Below are positions 1-11,324 of a DNA stretch of 64,000 nucleotides, piece by piece; position 1 is the first letter of the stretch, and each line of letters starts with the position of its first letter. A program made the translations under genes and the position numbers. The notes below the pieces were generated by a model, which saw nothing but the letters and a program-made list of their open reading frames with translations, ran no database searches and was not told the DNA's origin. This stretch comes from Acarospora socialis (Eukaryota > Ascomycota > Lecanoromycetes > Acarosporales > Acarosporaceae), in the NCBI GenBank assembly GCA_025617375.2, contig JAMYGW020000001.1:3658001-3722000 (forward strand), written 5' to 3'.

Positions 1-1381
1 GAGAAGCTATTGTAAAAGGATGGGCTTGGAAGATGTGCTTTCGAGCCAAAGATGGTACGGTGAGAAAGACGTGCTCGGTTGGCTTCCAGCCGTCGGTGAT
101 GTTGGAGCCGAACGCAGTGCCCAAGCCTCTCCTGCCGCTGAGTGGCACAACCATGGAGAGTGCCACCGTGTCCTCATCGTCCAAGATCTTGACCCCTGCT
201 GGCAAGGCCTTGGCTTTGAGTGTCATGCGGTAGACGAGCCTATCAACGAGAAAGATTGCCAGAGCTATTCCCACGTAGACCCTGCTATTGGAATGGTGGA
301 ACCATACGAGTATCAAGGCCACCACTTGCAAGAAGATGTGCAAGCCCAGGAACAGCTCATACCACCTTTGACGAAAGCTTCCCAAAGAAGTAAAATAAAG
401 TAGCTCATATGCAACGAAAGCACCAACACCCAAGAGAATGATTTTGCTAAAGATGAACCTGGCAAAAGCGAATCCAGTCGGTCTAAGAAGAGTGTACCAG
501 ACAACTACCATACCGACTGAGTGCAGAAGTGCTAAGAGACACATGAGCTCCCCTAGGCGACGATGAATGATGTTGAGAGATTCGTATGAGTAGCCGGTCA
601 ACAGTTTGATTGGTTGATTCTTGGCAGCGAAGAGGTAGAGAAGGGGTAGATTTGCCACGAACATAATGGATGTTCTATCTGCGAAGATGAAGACCATAGG
701 AATAGAAAACGGAACTCGGTAGAAGATGTAGAATATATTTAGGGAGACGAAGCCTAGAATGGCCAAAGTAGTTCCATTCGATGGTAGGGTTCTGTTGATG
801 ATTGGAATATGTCGAGGTTGATAATTCAGCCAGGCACGAACTTGTAAGAGAAAATGGTATCTTGGTTTGATTCCCCTAACGCTACGCTTCGATAGGAGGG
901 CGGTCTCTTCGGTAGCATCGTCGTCGACCTTGTTGGGACGAGTAGGGGAGCCATTACCATGGAGCGTGCTGCTGGAGGATGATGAGGTTGTTCCGTTATG
1001 ACTGGGTGACTTGTGGTCATGCTTGTCCGGTGATGATGAGCGTTTCGGCTGCGGGTCTGGGTCATGATGGTTCGATCCCGTTATTGAGTCTCTGGTTTGT
1101 CTCCTCTTCCTCCATTTTCGGAGTTGGTCGCCCCAATGAACAATGGCACAAATCACCAGTAGCCCGACAATGATAGCATGATAGCTCAAGACGAATCTTC
1201 TTGAGAACAAAATGCCCTTTACCAGCTTCCTCAGAATTGGGCTATTCCCTTGTGGAGGGCCTCCGTCCCCATCGCTTATCGATAAGGACTCGCTGCTCAC
1301 TGGAGGAGGTGATTGCCAAGTCGCAGTTAAGGAGAATCGTAGAGCTGCGCGTATGTCAGGTGTAGAAATGACGAGATCCAT
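1..1381 (-). CDS. Ferric-chelate reductase (FRE family), 3' end beyond the window
   Basis: Plasma-membrane flavocytochrome that reduces extracellular Fe(III), and often Cu(II), with cytosolic NADPH through FAD and two haems. One uninterrupted frame gives the first 460 residues from the ATG at 1381. An N-terminal membrane segment lies near residues 63-83, then a Ser/His-rich linker (about 98-165). The ferric-reductase transmembrane core follows, with the two expected haem-ligand pairs: His273/His287 and His348/His362, both spaced 14 residues. The HPFT FAD-binding motif is at 454-457, exactly where the window ends, so the FAD and NADPH domains lie outside. The length and order fit the family. 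The start is supported by the absence of an upstream in-frame ATG that adds conserved sequence. It diverges from the DUF3292 gene, and the shared promoter has three HGATAR sites, suggesting iron regulation (inference). Confidence 0.9.
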   Translation of the reverse strand, partial: MDLVISTPDIRAALRFSLTATWQSPPPVSSESLSISDGDGGPPQGNSPILRKLVKGILFSRRFVLSYHAIIVGLLVICAIVHWGDQLRKWRKRRQTRDSITGSNHHDPDPQPKRSSSPDKHDHKSPSHNGTTSSSSSSTLHGNGSPTRPNKVDDDATEETALLSKRSVRGIKPRYHFLLQVRAWLNYQPRHIPIINRTLPSNGTTLAILGFVSLNIFYIFYRVPFSIPMVFIFADRTSIMFVANLPLLYLFAAKNQPIKLLTGYSYESLNIIHRRLGELMCLLALLHSVGMVVVWYTLLRPTGFAFARFIFSKIILLGVGAFVAYELLYFTSLGSFRQRWYELFLGLHIFLQVVALILVWFHHSNSRVYVGIALAIFLVDRLVYRMTLKAKALPAGVKILDDEDTVALSMVVPLSGRRGLGTAFGSNITDGWKPTEHVFLTVPSLARKHIFQAHPFTIAS

Positions 1382-1735
1382 AACAGACCAAGGTCAAGTG
1401 GTTTGTTCTGGCGAGGCGTTTGTTGTATAAGTATCACGAAACACAGCTACCTTCATGACAGCATGACTCGACTCGCCTAATCTGTCGACGCTAAGGTAGG
1501 ATGCTTGTCGATGATAAGAACGAAATATCACATGTGAGTTGATAACGAGTTTTTGTCCTACAACGATAGCTGTGGTAGGATGCACTCGGTAAAACACATG
1601 TACTCTAGTGCTGGGCTGCCAACAATAGGCCCATGACGTAGGTTGTGTGTAACCGAGTCCCTCAAAGCTGGAACTTTCCTTCCTCAGGATCGCCCTCAGA
1701 ACAACGAACGCAATCCTTCAAGTCGGCAGCTCAAG
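1382..1735. promoter_or_regulatory. Divergent promoter with three HGATAR motifs
   Basis: This 354 bp region separates the starts of the ferric reductase and the DUF3292 gene. TGATAA occurs at 1512-1517 and 1540-1545, and CGATAG at 1564-1569, three matches to HGATAR within 58 bp. HGATAR is the core recognised by fungal GATA factors, including the iron regulator SreA/Urbs1. Assignment to iron control rather than nitrogen control is inference from the reductase gene it flanks. Confidence 0.5.
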
Positions 1736-4089
1736 ATGCCTATGCCTGGTTATGTCTTCAAAGATGGAGGACCCATTCCCGATGATGAACTACAAGGACC
1801 TCCACCTTCTATGATTCCACTGGGGGATGGTTTGATGGTGTCACGGCCGCAAACGACACACCCTTCAACGTCTAACAGCTCTTCTGTCCTGGATACACCT
1901 ACGTCGAGTACCTCGCCGTCCCATACCTCACCATCGCATACCTCGCCGTCCCATGGCCCAACGGAAAGTCATGCACTGGCCAATGCGGACCATGGTTTGA
2001 AGGGTGCGACACAGATCGACCACGACGAGCCGGGAGTGAAAGACCTTGGCTGGACAGAACCCGCAAAGAATATTCCGAAACCCCTCGTCGGCGGTCTTCC
2101 TAATGAGCAGCTATGGCTGCTGGTCAGACGTTTCAACAAGGTACGGTGGGGAGTTGCTTAGCACAGAATCAGGGAACCCGCTGACCGTCTCGCCGCTTAA
2201 AGCAAATGTACCATGTCAAAGCAATCAACTATGAAGCGCCCGGAGGTCTCGACCTCAACATCGCCGATGAGGATGAATTCTCACCCGACAAGCTTCGAGC
2301 GAACATCGAAAGACTTTATATGACTGTCATCATTGGTCTGATGGGCTCGGGGAATCATATTGCACGCTTAAGATCTTGGAGGGAACCCCGACGCACAACT
2401 GCCTTTTGTGCAGTACGTAGACGTATCCCCTCTTTATTTATTTAATAGCTGCTAATTACCGAACGTCCAGGCTTATTTCTTCGCATGGGCCTTCAACTTC
2501 TTGATTCCTCTCTTCTTCACAACGTTGATAGTACTGATCGTGTATCCCCCATCGCGTCATTATATTTTTCCGCCGGCGCCTCTTGCCCTGGTCAATACGA
2601 AGACTGGCGGTGTTCAATCACCTAAAGCTGGTGTGCTCGGCAGTCATGATAGTGCGACGGGAGCGCCGGAGAAGCATAAAGGCGAAGCTGTTGAGCAGGA
2701 AGCGAGCAATTTCGTCTCGAGCTTCACTTCGATAGCATTGAGTAGTGCTATAGGGAAGCACGATCAGTCGACGCCAGGAGGAGATCCGATTGATAGCAAA
2801 GCGCCAGACCCTACAAAGGCGACCCTGGAAGCTCTCGATGCCAAAGACTCCACTTCCACCGGAGCGTCACCGGTTCATCATGACAAGACTAAACAACCCA
2901 TGGAAGAGGCCATGTGGACAAAGATGAGACCAATTATGCACATCATTGGTGATATCGCGGATGGGTGGGAGCGATTCGCTAAGTATGTGTTTCGTGACGT
3001 TCTGTGGTAGGGCAATGCTGACACATTCTCCAAGCGCTCTTTCTCCCACTCCTCCATTTCCAAAGGACACAGCACGAATGAGGCTTGCTGGGATACTCGT
3101 ACCAGCTGTAGCGGTCGCACTTTTGACTTCGTCTTCGATGTTCATGAAGATGACAACCTTTTTCGTTGGGGGAGGCTTTTTCGGAGACCCCATACTAATG
3201 AGAGCCTACGCTGAGCTCAATCGCTTGGTTCCAGACTGGCCGAAATATCTTGAACTTAGGCGGTGGGTCATGGTCTGTAATATTTGACCCGTTACTCTAC
3301 TGACAGTGACCTAGCACGATCCTCAAGGGCGTGCCCACCAATGCACAACTTACTCTTACCCTCCTGCGTGTTGGAGAAGCCAACAAAGCTCCCATTCCAC
3401 CACCACCTCGCTCTGACTCTCAGGAAGCACCACCCGATCGGCCAGCCTCACTTCACGGTGATCAACTCCAGAACTTGGACGCATCAAACGCAGAGATCCA
3501 TGACGCGATACACGCCGACCCGACCGCCGAAACTCAATCCACGCACGTGGCGACGGAGGCGAAGCCGAAACATCGGCACGGTTCACGCATTCTTGGCTTC
3601 CTCAAAGGCACAACTAAGACCAGCGTCGAGACAAAATTCGGTATCGACAAACTACGAGCAAATCTGGGGTCGAAGCCTGCACAAGAGCATCTCGGCGTCC
3701 TTCCCACACCGGAAGAGCAAAAGCCTTCGGGCCCGGTAGACTTCAAGGGCAGGTACCAGGGCAAGAAAGGCTACGTGTATATCACCACTACTGCCACGAC
3801 TCCGTGTGTCTCATTCGCATCCCAGTCCACCGAAGGCACCGGATTGAGTGGTAACGTCGAACCGATATTCAGTGTTGCAATTGCCGATATCAAGGAGTTG
3901 AAGAAGGTTGGTGGGCTGGGCTGGAAGGCCAAACTTGTTGTCGGATGGGCTACAGATCGAGAGGTTGCCGATGGGTTGGAGATTGTTGACAGGATGGGGC
4001 AGACGTGGAGAGTGACGGCTCTTCCCCTGAGAGATGAGCTGTTTAACCGTTTAATAGCCCTCAACGGACAGAAATGGGAGAGTTACTAG
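1736..4089 (+). CDS. DUF3292-family membrane protein
   Basis: Uncharacterised fungal family; function unknown. Five exons: 1736-2140, 2203-2412, 2471-2982, 3035-3262, 3315-4089, giving 709 residues. All four junctions keep frame and restore family-like sequence, for example RRFNK joined to QMYHVKA. The N-terminus is acidic and Pro/Ser-rich with a small SPSHT tandem repeat (about residues 60-74). A hydrophobic segment lies near 209-230 and a second pair near 393-425. The middle and the part after the membrane segments are disordered. The C-terminal ~110 residues look like a GRAM/PH-type beta domain (KGYVYI near its start, then W-containing strands). I chose the ATG at 1736 because an in-frame stop follows the only nearer upstream ATG. 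The domain order suggests a protein of an internal membrane that binds lipid; that is inference only. Confidence 0.85.
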
Positions 4090-4617
4090 GTGATAATGAT
4101 TATTGGTCATTGATGCTTGTTGGAAGCAGAGCAGTAGGTGTCAGGCACGCTGTTGAACGGTTTTCCGGGATATTGGCGGTGTGTATGACTCGAATACATT
4201 GATTACAATGAAGTCGAACTTTTGCCGCACATCTCATCTAAGCTATTTCGATTTTGACGTGCATATATCGTGAAATTACCATTCTCCGTGACCCTTGATC
4301 TGTTCTATCTTGAGACTGTGCTCACAGGAGAAGTCCGAACTTTAATTGCATTGAATTTCCACAGCAAATACGTCATAGGGCTCCTAATCGCTTGGCTAAC
4401 CGGCCATCATCATCTACCTAACGTTTGACTTGCACGATACCAAAGAGCAGTGTCTGCCCTTCCTGACTTCTTCATCTCTTGGGAAGTACATTTCGGGACT
4501 CAAGCATGGTCGACAACCTGACGACTGATACCTCTCATCCTGCAAATATCTATCCCTTGAGTGTTGCCAACTCGGCAGATTAGATTTGAGTCTCGACACA
4601 TATCGGCAGTCACCACG
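4090..4617. other. Intergenic, no gene seen
   Basis: Between the DUF3292 stop and the first exon of BTB protein 1. Low-complexity AT-leaning sequence. I see no coding frame or RNA gene. Confidence 0.5.
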
Positions 4618-5914
4618 ATGAGTGAGCTCTTCACAGCACAGAAAAGACAGCGTTTGGAAGACTCTGTAAGTATCTCCATCACTCGCCGATCGAAAACACT
4701 TTCATCGTCATACGGACTCATGTTGCTCTCTAATTCACTTCTCGCTCCGACATGATTTGACTCCCACGCTTCTCTTACATATATATACAACATTTACTAA
4801 CCTAACACGAAGTCTTCACCGCCCAATACTGGCCATCTATCCGAGGCCTCATCCACCATGGAGACGGCTCCCCATATTTCCAAAATCACCATAGATCTTG
4901 ATGGAGATCTCATTCTTGTTCTAGCCGATACCGAGCTTCAAGTCTCGTCCAAGGCCCTTAGTCTTGCATCATCCGTGTTTAAGGCCATGTTTGGCCCTCA
5001 TTTCCAAGAGGGTCAAAGCCTCAGTGTTGCAAGTCCAAAGCGGATCCCACTCCCAGAAGACGATGTAGCAGCTATGATTACGATATGCAACATCATTCAC
5101 CATCAATCACATGAGGTGGATAAGAAACCGCATCACACAACGCTCATGGAGATCGGTGTTCTTTGCGATAAGTACGACTGCAGTAAAGCGTTGGAGCTGT
5201 GGAGTAGCACATGGTTGGCTCATTACCAGGTCAACTTCATATTGCGGGATATTGGGATGCATGAGGCGAGCGATTTGCTGTTCCCATTCTTTGCTTTCAA
5301 TGATTGGGCGTCGTTCAAGGAGGTCTCATTAATGGTCGTGTACCGTACCAACGGCATGATTATTAAGCCTAGGGTGAACGGTTCTCTCCCCGATGGACTT
5401 CCTGGTAAATTACCCTAAAGTTTGAATCAGTCAGTGTCTTTGAAACTAATGGTACGCTCCAGAATTGCTACACCGCAAGAAACAGGAGATCGAGTGTCAG
5501 CTATCTCTCGATATGGCGACCATGATTGATCCTATCTTAGACTGCCAACAACAACACAATGTCCGTGGCGACGGCGACATTCACAAACTCGGGAGACACT
5601 TCACAGAACTCAGACGTCTGGGATTATGGCCGATGTCTAATGCCTTCAGGTGTAACTCAATCTCGACTGTATGTAGGTGGCTTCAAGCGTACAAGCATGA
5701 GTCTATCGGGCCAGGGACTTGTACGGCCTGCAACATCGATCTCGAACGAATAGTGAGGAAAGCTGGGCTTGATGCAATGAAATCTTTCAAGGGTCTCTGC
5801 CTCGACTGCACCAAGCTTGGAATTACGGAGACCGGCGACCTTCGGGAATGTTCAGTACACAAGATATTGGCTGAAGGCCGCGGTTCTGCGAAGAAGTCCC
5901 GTATAAAAGAATAG
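4618..5914 (+). CDS. BTB/POZ-domain protein 1 with C-terminal CxxC...GLCLDC motif
   Basis: BTB domains mediate dimerisation and often adapt substrates to Cul3 ligases; the function of this fungal subfamily is not established. Exons 4618-4665, 4813-5404 and 5463-5914 encode 363 residues. The first 16-codon exon is inferred: it ends in a GTAAGT donor, the intron carries a perfect TACTAAC branch site at 4795-4801, and the 15 codons between the acceptor and the next ATG (4858) stay open and in frame. If that exon is not used, translation starts at 4858. The BTB core covers roughly residues 36-140 (a VSSKALSLASSVFKAMF helix is visible). The C-terminal third has a CTAC pair and a GLCLDC pair, probably one zinc site. 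It shares architecture and the main intron position with BTB protein 2 thirty kilobases away. Confidence 0.85.
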
Positions 5915-7455
5915 GGAGAGCATTTGCGCTTCGCCACCTCTGGATTATTGTGGCAAGAATTGATGTTAGGCTCTAGGGTCATGAGAACAGATACTCAAAG
6001 AGTTGAGTACACTGACGATGCTTAACGCTACCAATCGTTCGAGGTATACAGCAGGGAAATCCCACACTCCGAACCCATCCCATTCCCATCTTATAGACAA
6101 TCTTTACATTCCGTATATCCTGACGTAAAAAGCACATCTCCAACTAGCTCGCTCTCTCTACAAGGTCAAGCCTTGCTACCTCTCTCTATGTTCGTCCCAC
6201 CCTTGACTCTCAAGGGCTCGAGACCGACATATCTAGGGCTAACATACTTTAAGCCTTATCCACGTAGCCGTGGAGCCGAGCAGTATCCACGGCTGCTGTC
6301 TCATTGATTGTATTCCTGTATTCCCCCTTCCTCACCGTTCTTCTGCAATGGTAAGATTATGTATTCTCCCATCGAAGCGTCAAGTTCTGAAGTGCTTGCC
6401 AATTGGCACGGGGTTAGGGCTGCGCGTACGCGAAATGCCTGTGCAACGGAGATAAGGGGGTTTGAGGTCCATGCACAGTCATGAACCCTTCCCTTTCTGT
6501 CTCTTCGCCTTCCTCAATTCTCAACTCCAAAACATGGATTCTATGCGTCCAATCATCTCCGTCCATTCTCCGCGTCGCAAGAGACCGAAAGACCAAGCCG
6601 TCATCAACTCCATGACATTGACCTTCCTGTCCCTACCAGACACGAAAAGAAAAACCCCAGTAGTACGGATTATGAGACTTCGGGACTGTATATACCGTCT
6701 ATTTTACATTCCACTCGACGCATTCTAGAATCTTGAATAGTTAAAAGATTAAACAGATGTAGCACGCTCAGTCCCTTCCCTCACCTTCGACACGAGCAGA
6801 AGCCATGAGCGCTGCAGGTATAGGACGTGTGAATACCAGACGTGTACCCAGCCTTCTTCTTGCTGTGCAGAGGGAGGAGCGGAGAGAAGTGGGTTCTAAT
6901 TTCTGAGCGGAGTGCTCGGTCTTGAGGTAGGGTTATGCTACGTTGTTGAGGCGCGTGAAGTGTATAGGAGACTCTGATCGGGTGGGCTGGTGCGGGATAT
7001 GAGGTCATGCCTAGACTGCTGTAAGGCGGGAAAAAGAAGGAGGGAAGGCAAAGGCGTATGTACAGATTAGGTACTGTACTTTACCTAGCACTAAAATTTT
7101 AGGTGCGATGGTAGGGTTAGATTCGTTATTGCACACATGTTTTTATCAGAGTCTATTTCAGCTTTGAAAAATTAACCAAGACACTCTGTTATAAAACACT
7201 AGATCCTGCTTGTTTCCTCGAGGTGATACAGAAGAGGTCTTGTCTTCGCCCGGCTAAGTCAGCATGGCCATTAGGCTGAGGCAATTTTTAATGCATGCCG
7301 CAGCTGTAGGAAACAGCCAGTTTATAGGTACCTGTAGAGAAAGCGATGTCAGATCGCTTTCTAGAGGTCTTTTGGCCTAGTTAGTTATGGCAACTACAGA
7401 TGCCGTTTCTACACAGCCTCAACTCTGCCGGCCAGGTCTTACCTGAGTTTCTTTG
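5915..7455. other. 1.5 kb without a recognisable gene
   Basis: Several short open frames exist on both strands (longest about 99 codons) but none shows domain-like sequence, splice support or codon bias. The last 400 bp are AT-richer and contain the hairpin at 7338-7362. The 5' portion of the glycoside-hydrolase-like gene that follows would be expected here but is not found. Confidence 0.5.
7338..7362. repeat. Perfect 10-bp-arm hairpin upstream of the hydrolase-like gene
   Basis: AGAAAGCGAT and its exact reverse complement ATCGCTTTCT are separated by 5 bp (GTCAG). It lies about 95 bp before the open frame of the truncated hydrolase-like gene. It could be an excision or insertion scar, a palindromic protein site, or chance. 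Confidence 0.7.
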
Positions 7456-8493
7456 ATGTTTATCTCTCTCGACTCTCCTGAGAACGTTCAGACCTATGCT
7501 GACTACGGCTTCAAGACCATCCATCCCGTCGGGGGGTACGATGACAACGTGACCACCACCCTATCCTATATGGACAGCGTCGATCTCCTTTTCCAGTACG
7601 ACATGCGAGGTACCTACCTCAAGCTGACCTCCGTGACTGAGCAAGTCAATCTGGTCAAGGATCATAGCGGCCTGCTCCTTTACTACACAGCCGACGAGCC
7701 CGACGGAAATCCAGACCCTCTCAATGGCACCGCTCTAGCGTACAACACCATCGGTCAGCTAGACAAGTACCACCCTGTCTCCCTGGTGCTCAACTGCAAG
7801 AACTACTACTTCGAGCCCTATGCCAAAGGCACAGACAGCCTCATGGAAGACACCTATCCCATCGGGATCAATGCCACCTTTAGCAAGTGGGGCACCGTCT
7901 GCAACAGCACCTATGGTGACTGTGGGTGGGATGACTGCGTCGGCGAGCTGTCTGACCTGTCCGATCGTCTTGATATGCTCAACAACTTCCAAGAGTACCT
8001 AGGCTGGCGGCAGAAGCCTACCTGGGCCGTTCCGCAATCGTTCTCCGGCGAGGGCTATTGGAGCCGTAACCCAACGGTTGCCGAGACGTACGCGATGAAC
8101 TCGCTGAGCATCAACCATGGAGCGAATGGTATCATGCTCTGGGCATTTCCCACCGAGGGCCAATTGGCGCAGGCGAACGCCGAGCAAGCCAAAGTCTTCC
8201 AGGTGGCGCCGGTAATCGACTTCCTCCTCGGCGCTCAGCCCAGAGGCATCAGAGTGGAAGGCCACCTGCTGCTTGACGTGGCGTGTTGGATTGCGGGGGG
8301 ACAAGCGATGGTTGGTGTGTTCAGCCTTGCCTACGATGCGACCAATGGCACGATCTCGATTCCTCTCCCTTTCGAGGCAGGCGCCGTAGCTGGGCAGCCT
8401 TGGGGAGCTGTCGACTGGAGCCTTGGTGATAACACTCTGATGGTCCAAAGGCTGCTAGCGCTTGCGACCAGTCTACTCATACTTGATCAATGA
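7456..8493 (+). CDS. Fungal glycoside-hydrolase-like protein, N-terminus missing
   Basis: One exon, 345 residues from the first in-frame ATG. It resembles large fungal proteins with a TIM-barrel hydrolase fold. A YYTADEPDG segment at residues 76-84 carries an acidic pair suited to catalysis. It is followed by a Cys-containing linker, a PTWAVPQSF strand, a NHGANGIMLW strand, and a C-terminal LATSLLILD ending typical of such families. Members I recall have a signal peptide and an extra 150-250 N-terminal residues; here a stop lies four codons upstream and no plausible 5' exon or signal sequence is found. So the gene is either 5'-truncated or uses a start exon I cannot see. The coding part is clearly GC-richer than its flanks. 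Substrate unknown; family assignment is from memory and moderate. Confidence 0.55.
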   Translation: MFISLDSPENVQTYADYGFKTIHPVGGYDDNVTTTLSYMDSVDLLFQYDMRGTYLKLTSVTEQVNLVKDHSGLLLYYTADEPDGNPDPLNGTALAYNTIGQLDKYHPVSLVLNCKNYYFEPYAKGTDSLMEDTYPIGINATFSKWGTVCNSTYGDCGWDDCVGELSDLSDRLDMLNNFQEYLGWRQKPTWAVPQSFSGEGYWSRNPTVAETYAMNSLSINHGANGIMLWAFPTEGQLAQANAEQAKVFQVAPVIDFLLGAQPRGIRVEGHLLLDVACWIAGGQAMVGVFSLAYDATNGTISIPLPFEAGAVAGQPWGAVDWSLGDNTLMVQRLLALATSLLILDQ

Positions 8494-10378
8494 ACTTAGA
8501 TGACGTCAAGCTAGCATTTGTTCTCCTTGCTATCGTGATAGCAAGCTGTCTCCCTTTCGCGCCGGCTCGAATACAACCACAGCACGTAGCTGCAGTCCTT
8601 CGACTGTGGTTTGGTAGCTCCTAGTGCTAGCTCACGCGCAGGTTCTGCGTAAACCTATCTTTCCCTGCGCACGCCTCTTCGGGTAGTCTTCGGATACTGG
8701 AGGTAACGAAACAAGCTTCCTTCTCATTCTCATCGATTGACTTGATGTTGCATGTCTTAGTCTAGCGAATGTGGTTTGATGCATTAAACACGGCCTTATG
8801 TTAACCTTGCAGGTTCTATGACCTCGCCGTGCTTTTGGAGTCACCGCCCTGCCACTCTTGTCTAAACCGGCCTCTGATCATGAGTGTTCAGATCGTTTAT
8901 TACTGATTACTCTTTGCAGCCTAGCTCCTCTTCTCCACCAATGCAGGCACACTGGTTTGTCAGTGTTTGAGTCACAGTAACCACGTGAAGTCCCTTATCT
9001 GGCAGTAGTTGCCCCGGCCTTGCCCTCCGTAATTACTATCACATCCCTCGTAATGGACAACGCAATCGCCTAGATACTTTCGTCCATCCTATCCACTGGA
9101 ACGACAACCCGAATGGCCCCTGTATCGCCCTCGAGTATGACGTTACCCCAGCAAGCCCTGCAAGACCATTGACAGCTTCAAGGCGCGCAACACAAGTACA
9201 TCGCACAATCCTATCAGAACACTGCTAGATAGCGTAGAGTACCCACCCACCATGTCCACCTGTCTCCTTTCCAGCACCATCCTACATTTTTACCCTCCAC
9301 CCCCACAGCACCGACCTCGCTCCTGCTCTCTCCTGTGCTCAATCCCGATGCCGACGAGGACCGCGCACGACGTGATATGGTGCGGCAGAGTCTTCAACAG
9401 GTCTATGGTGAGAAGAGCAGCAAGGAGCTGAAGGCTGCGCTTGTGGGAACGTGCGAGAGTCCTCGATCTGGAGGCAAGATGGGAGAAGAGGGATAAGGAG
9501 GTTGAGGGGCTGAGGGGGAAGGGGACGATGGAGGGGTGTGCGGAGGGAGGGAAGGAAGAGATGGTGGAGGAAGGGACGGTGAAGAGGTTCTAGGATGAGA
9601 TGTTGAGGAGAGCGGGATTGGAAAGTATCTGTTCAGATGGCTGGTCAGAGGCTGGATGGCTTCAAGAGCTATGCGAAGGGGGAAAGACGCCATCACCGCC
9701 GGTGAATGGTTGAGTAGCTTTATGAAACATCTCGCCGGGGTTTTTACCGAGACGGAAGCGTCGAAAGGTCATAGCCACAGTCATTGAGACCATGGCGAAG
9801 AGGCTCAACACTGCCGCATGCATTGGTAGCATACACAAAGCTGGTTCAGACAAGAGGCTAAGACATTTATATTGACGACCGACCGGTGCGACCGCTTTGC
9901 GTTAGGGAGATATTGACACTCTGGAACACTTTCTGATGGTCTTGGATTCGCTGTGAGCGACATTTCGGTCAATAATGTATGTGCCCAAAAATTCTCATGA
10001 TTCGGTCTGCGACATATCTTAGGAATCTTAGACAAGCTCCATGATTCCATTGTGGTTCTATCATGCACGAACATCCACAAAGAATACTGGCTCAATGGTT
10101 TCACCCGATGGATTCGCTTTGATCAACGGCGACGTAGAACAATCCATTATAGACGGGAAGGAACAAAAGACCACAATACATGACAGAAATAAATAGTCCA
10201 AGGTCTTCCTAGTAGATGCTTCTCGTACTAAGGGCCCGTGCACATCTCCTGCACAACAACGGTGGGTGAAGAACAAACCGCTTGTACATCGTCCTTACTG
10301 CCTTGACATCTATATACCCGCAAGCAATCGTCATACATAACGACGACGGATACCCACGAGCTTCTCGCTTTCTTCATC
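8494..10378. other. 1.9 kb gene-poor region, possible coding relics
   Basis: No complete gene recognised. A plus-strand frame around 9325-9500 reads like coding sequence (acidic, helical, about 55 residues) but ends at a stop and has no splice partner I can find. A purine-rich run (GA/GG) covers about 9480-9600. Minus-strand frames at 9662-9853 are hydrophobic but unsupported. Best read as decayed sequence. Confidence 0.4.
8526..8545. repeat. Perfect 9-bp-arm hairpin just after the hydrolase-like gene
   Basis: CTTGCTATC and GATAGCAAG are exact reverse complements around a 2-bp centre, 33 bp after the stop codon. With the hairpin at 7338-7362 it brackets the truncated hydrolase-like gene. Confidence 0.7.
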
Positions 10379-10941
10379 ATGCTAGTCGCCTCGGTCATGG
10401 AATACCTGAGCGATCTCATGTTCGAGGGATCCCATGAGACACTCCCCATGGCCTTGGTCACCCAAGACGACAACGCTGACCACGACAGCGAGGCGGACGA
10501 GGACTGGTTGCCTGAGCTCGAGAGCATCGAGAGCGCCGTTGAATCTGACTATGACTCCGAGTCGGATGAGGAATGGCTCTCTGAGCTCGAGACTACAAAG
10601 AGGTGGACAAAGACTCTGAATTTGATGACCAGCGGTCCAACGACAAGGGTATCTTCTTCAAGGACAGCAACTTGCGCGAAGAGCTCGTAGCCCTCAACGA
10701 GGAGGCAGCGAAAGTCGCGGCCGATGCCAACGGACTACCCAACCTTCCTACGCTGATGCCAGCGGCAGAGGTCATGCCAATGGTGGTCAAGAGCGTTTGC
10801 CTGAACATTGTCCTGCTCTCGGTCGCAGGGGTAAGCGCTGGCTTAACCCTTGTGCTGTTGGGCGGAACTCTTGATAGGGGACTCCAGCTTGGAATTGCGA
10901 CCGAGGAGGCGCTTGCTATGCCGATTTGGTCGCGAGGCTGA
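10379..10941 (+). pseudogene. Acidic hypothetical ORF split across two frames
   Basis: Not a recognised family. From the ATG at 10379 the protein is strongly acidic with two similar DEDWLPELE/DEEWLSELE segments. Near 10595 the acidic, coding-like character moves to another frame, which continues to a TAG at 10939-10941 with a hydrophobic segment near its end. No donor/acceptor pair between the frames gives a clean join, so a single-base frameshift, whether real decay or a sequence error, is the simplest reading. It may also be noncoding chance. Low confidence. Confidence 0.3.
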
Positions 10942-11324
10942 AGTGACGGTGCAGTATGGAGTGTTAGGTTAACCAATAGAATTTGCTTGCTTGGAACTTG
11001 GATGCGTCACGCGTGCTATATACTCTGAGCGTGAATGTGACCGTGGATGGTGTTCACTTTAATACGTGGTGCGACACGTCCAGTAACATAGACAAGCTTT
11101 GGTGAGTGGCCAGGCCTTATCATCCTTGGCGGCTCCCATCGTTGGTCATAGGGTTTTGGATCTCTTGTGTAGTCAAGTCAAAGTCCCTGCCTCACTTGAA
11201 GGCTGTACTGTGTTCGAATGTGATATGGTCCCATCCTTGAAGCGCGCTTGCGAGGGCGCAATAAAGTTTTAGCGCACGACCCTGGAGAATATACCATGAC
11301 TCCATCTCAAAGAGACCGGATTGA
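10942..11324. other. Intergenic, nothing seen
   Basis: Short spacer between the broken acidic ORF and the 3' end of the permease gene. No motif or frame stands out. Confidence 0.5.

Noticed and set aside
20-403. 127-codon plus-strand frame at the left edge
   Set aside because: Antisense to the ferric reductase, whose haem histidines and HPFT motif are clear.
1064-1080. GGTTCGATCCC, a tRNA B-box look-alike
   Set aside because: Lies inside the ferric reductase coding frame, with no A box or acceptor-stem pairing around it.
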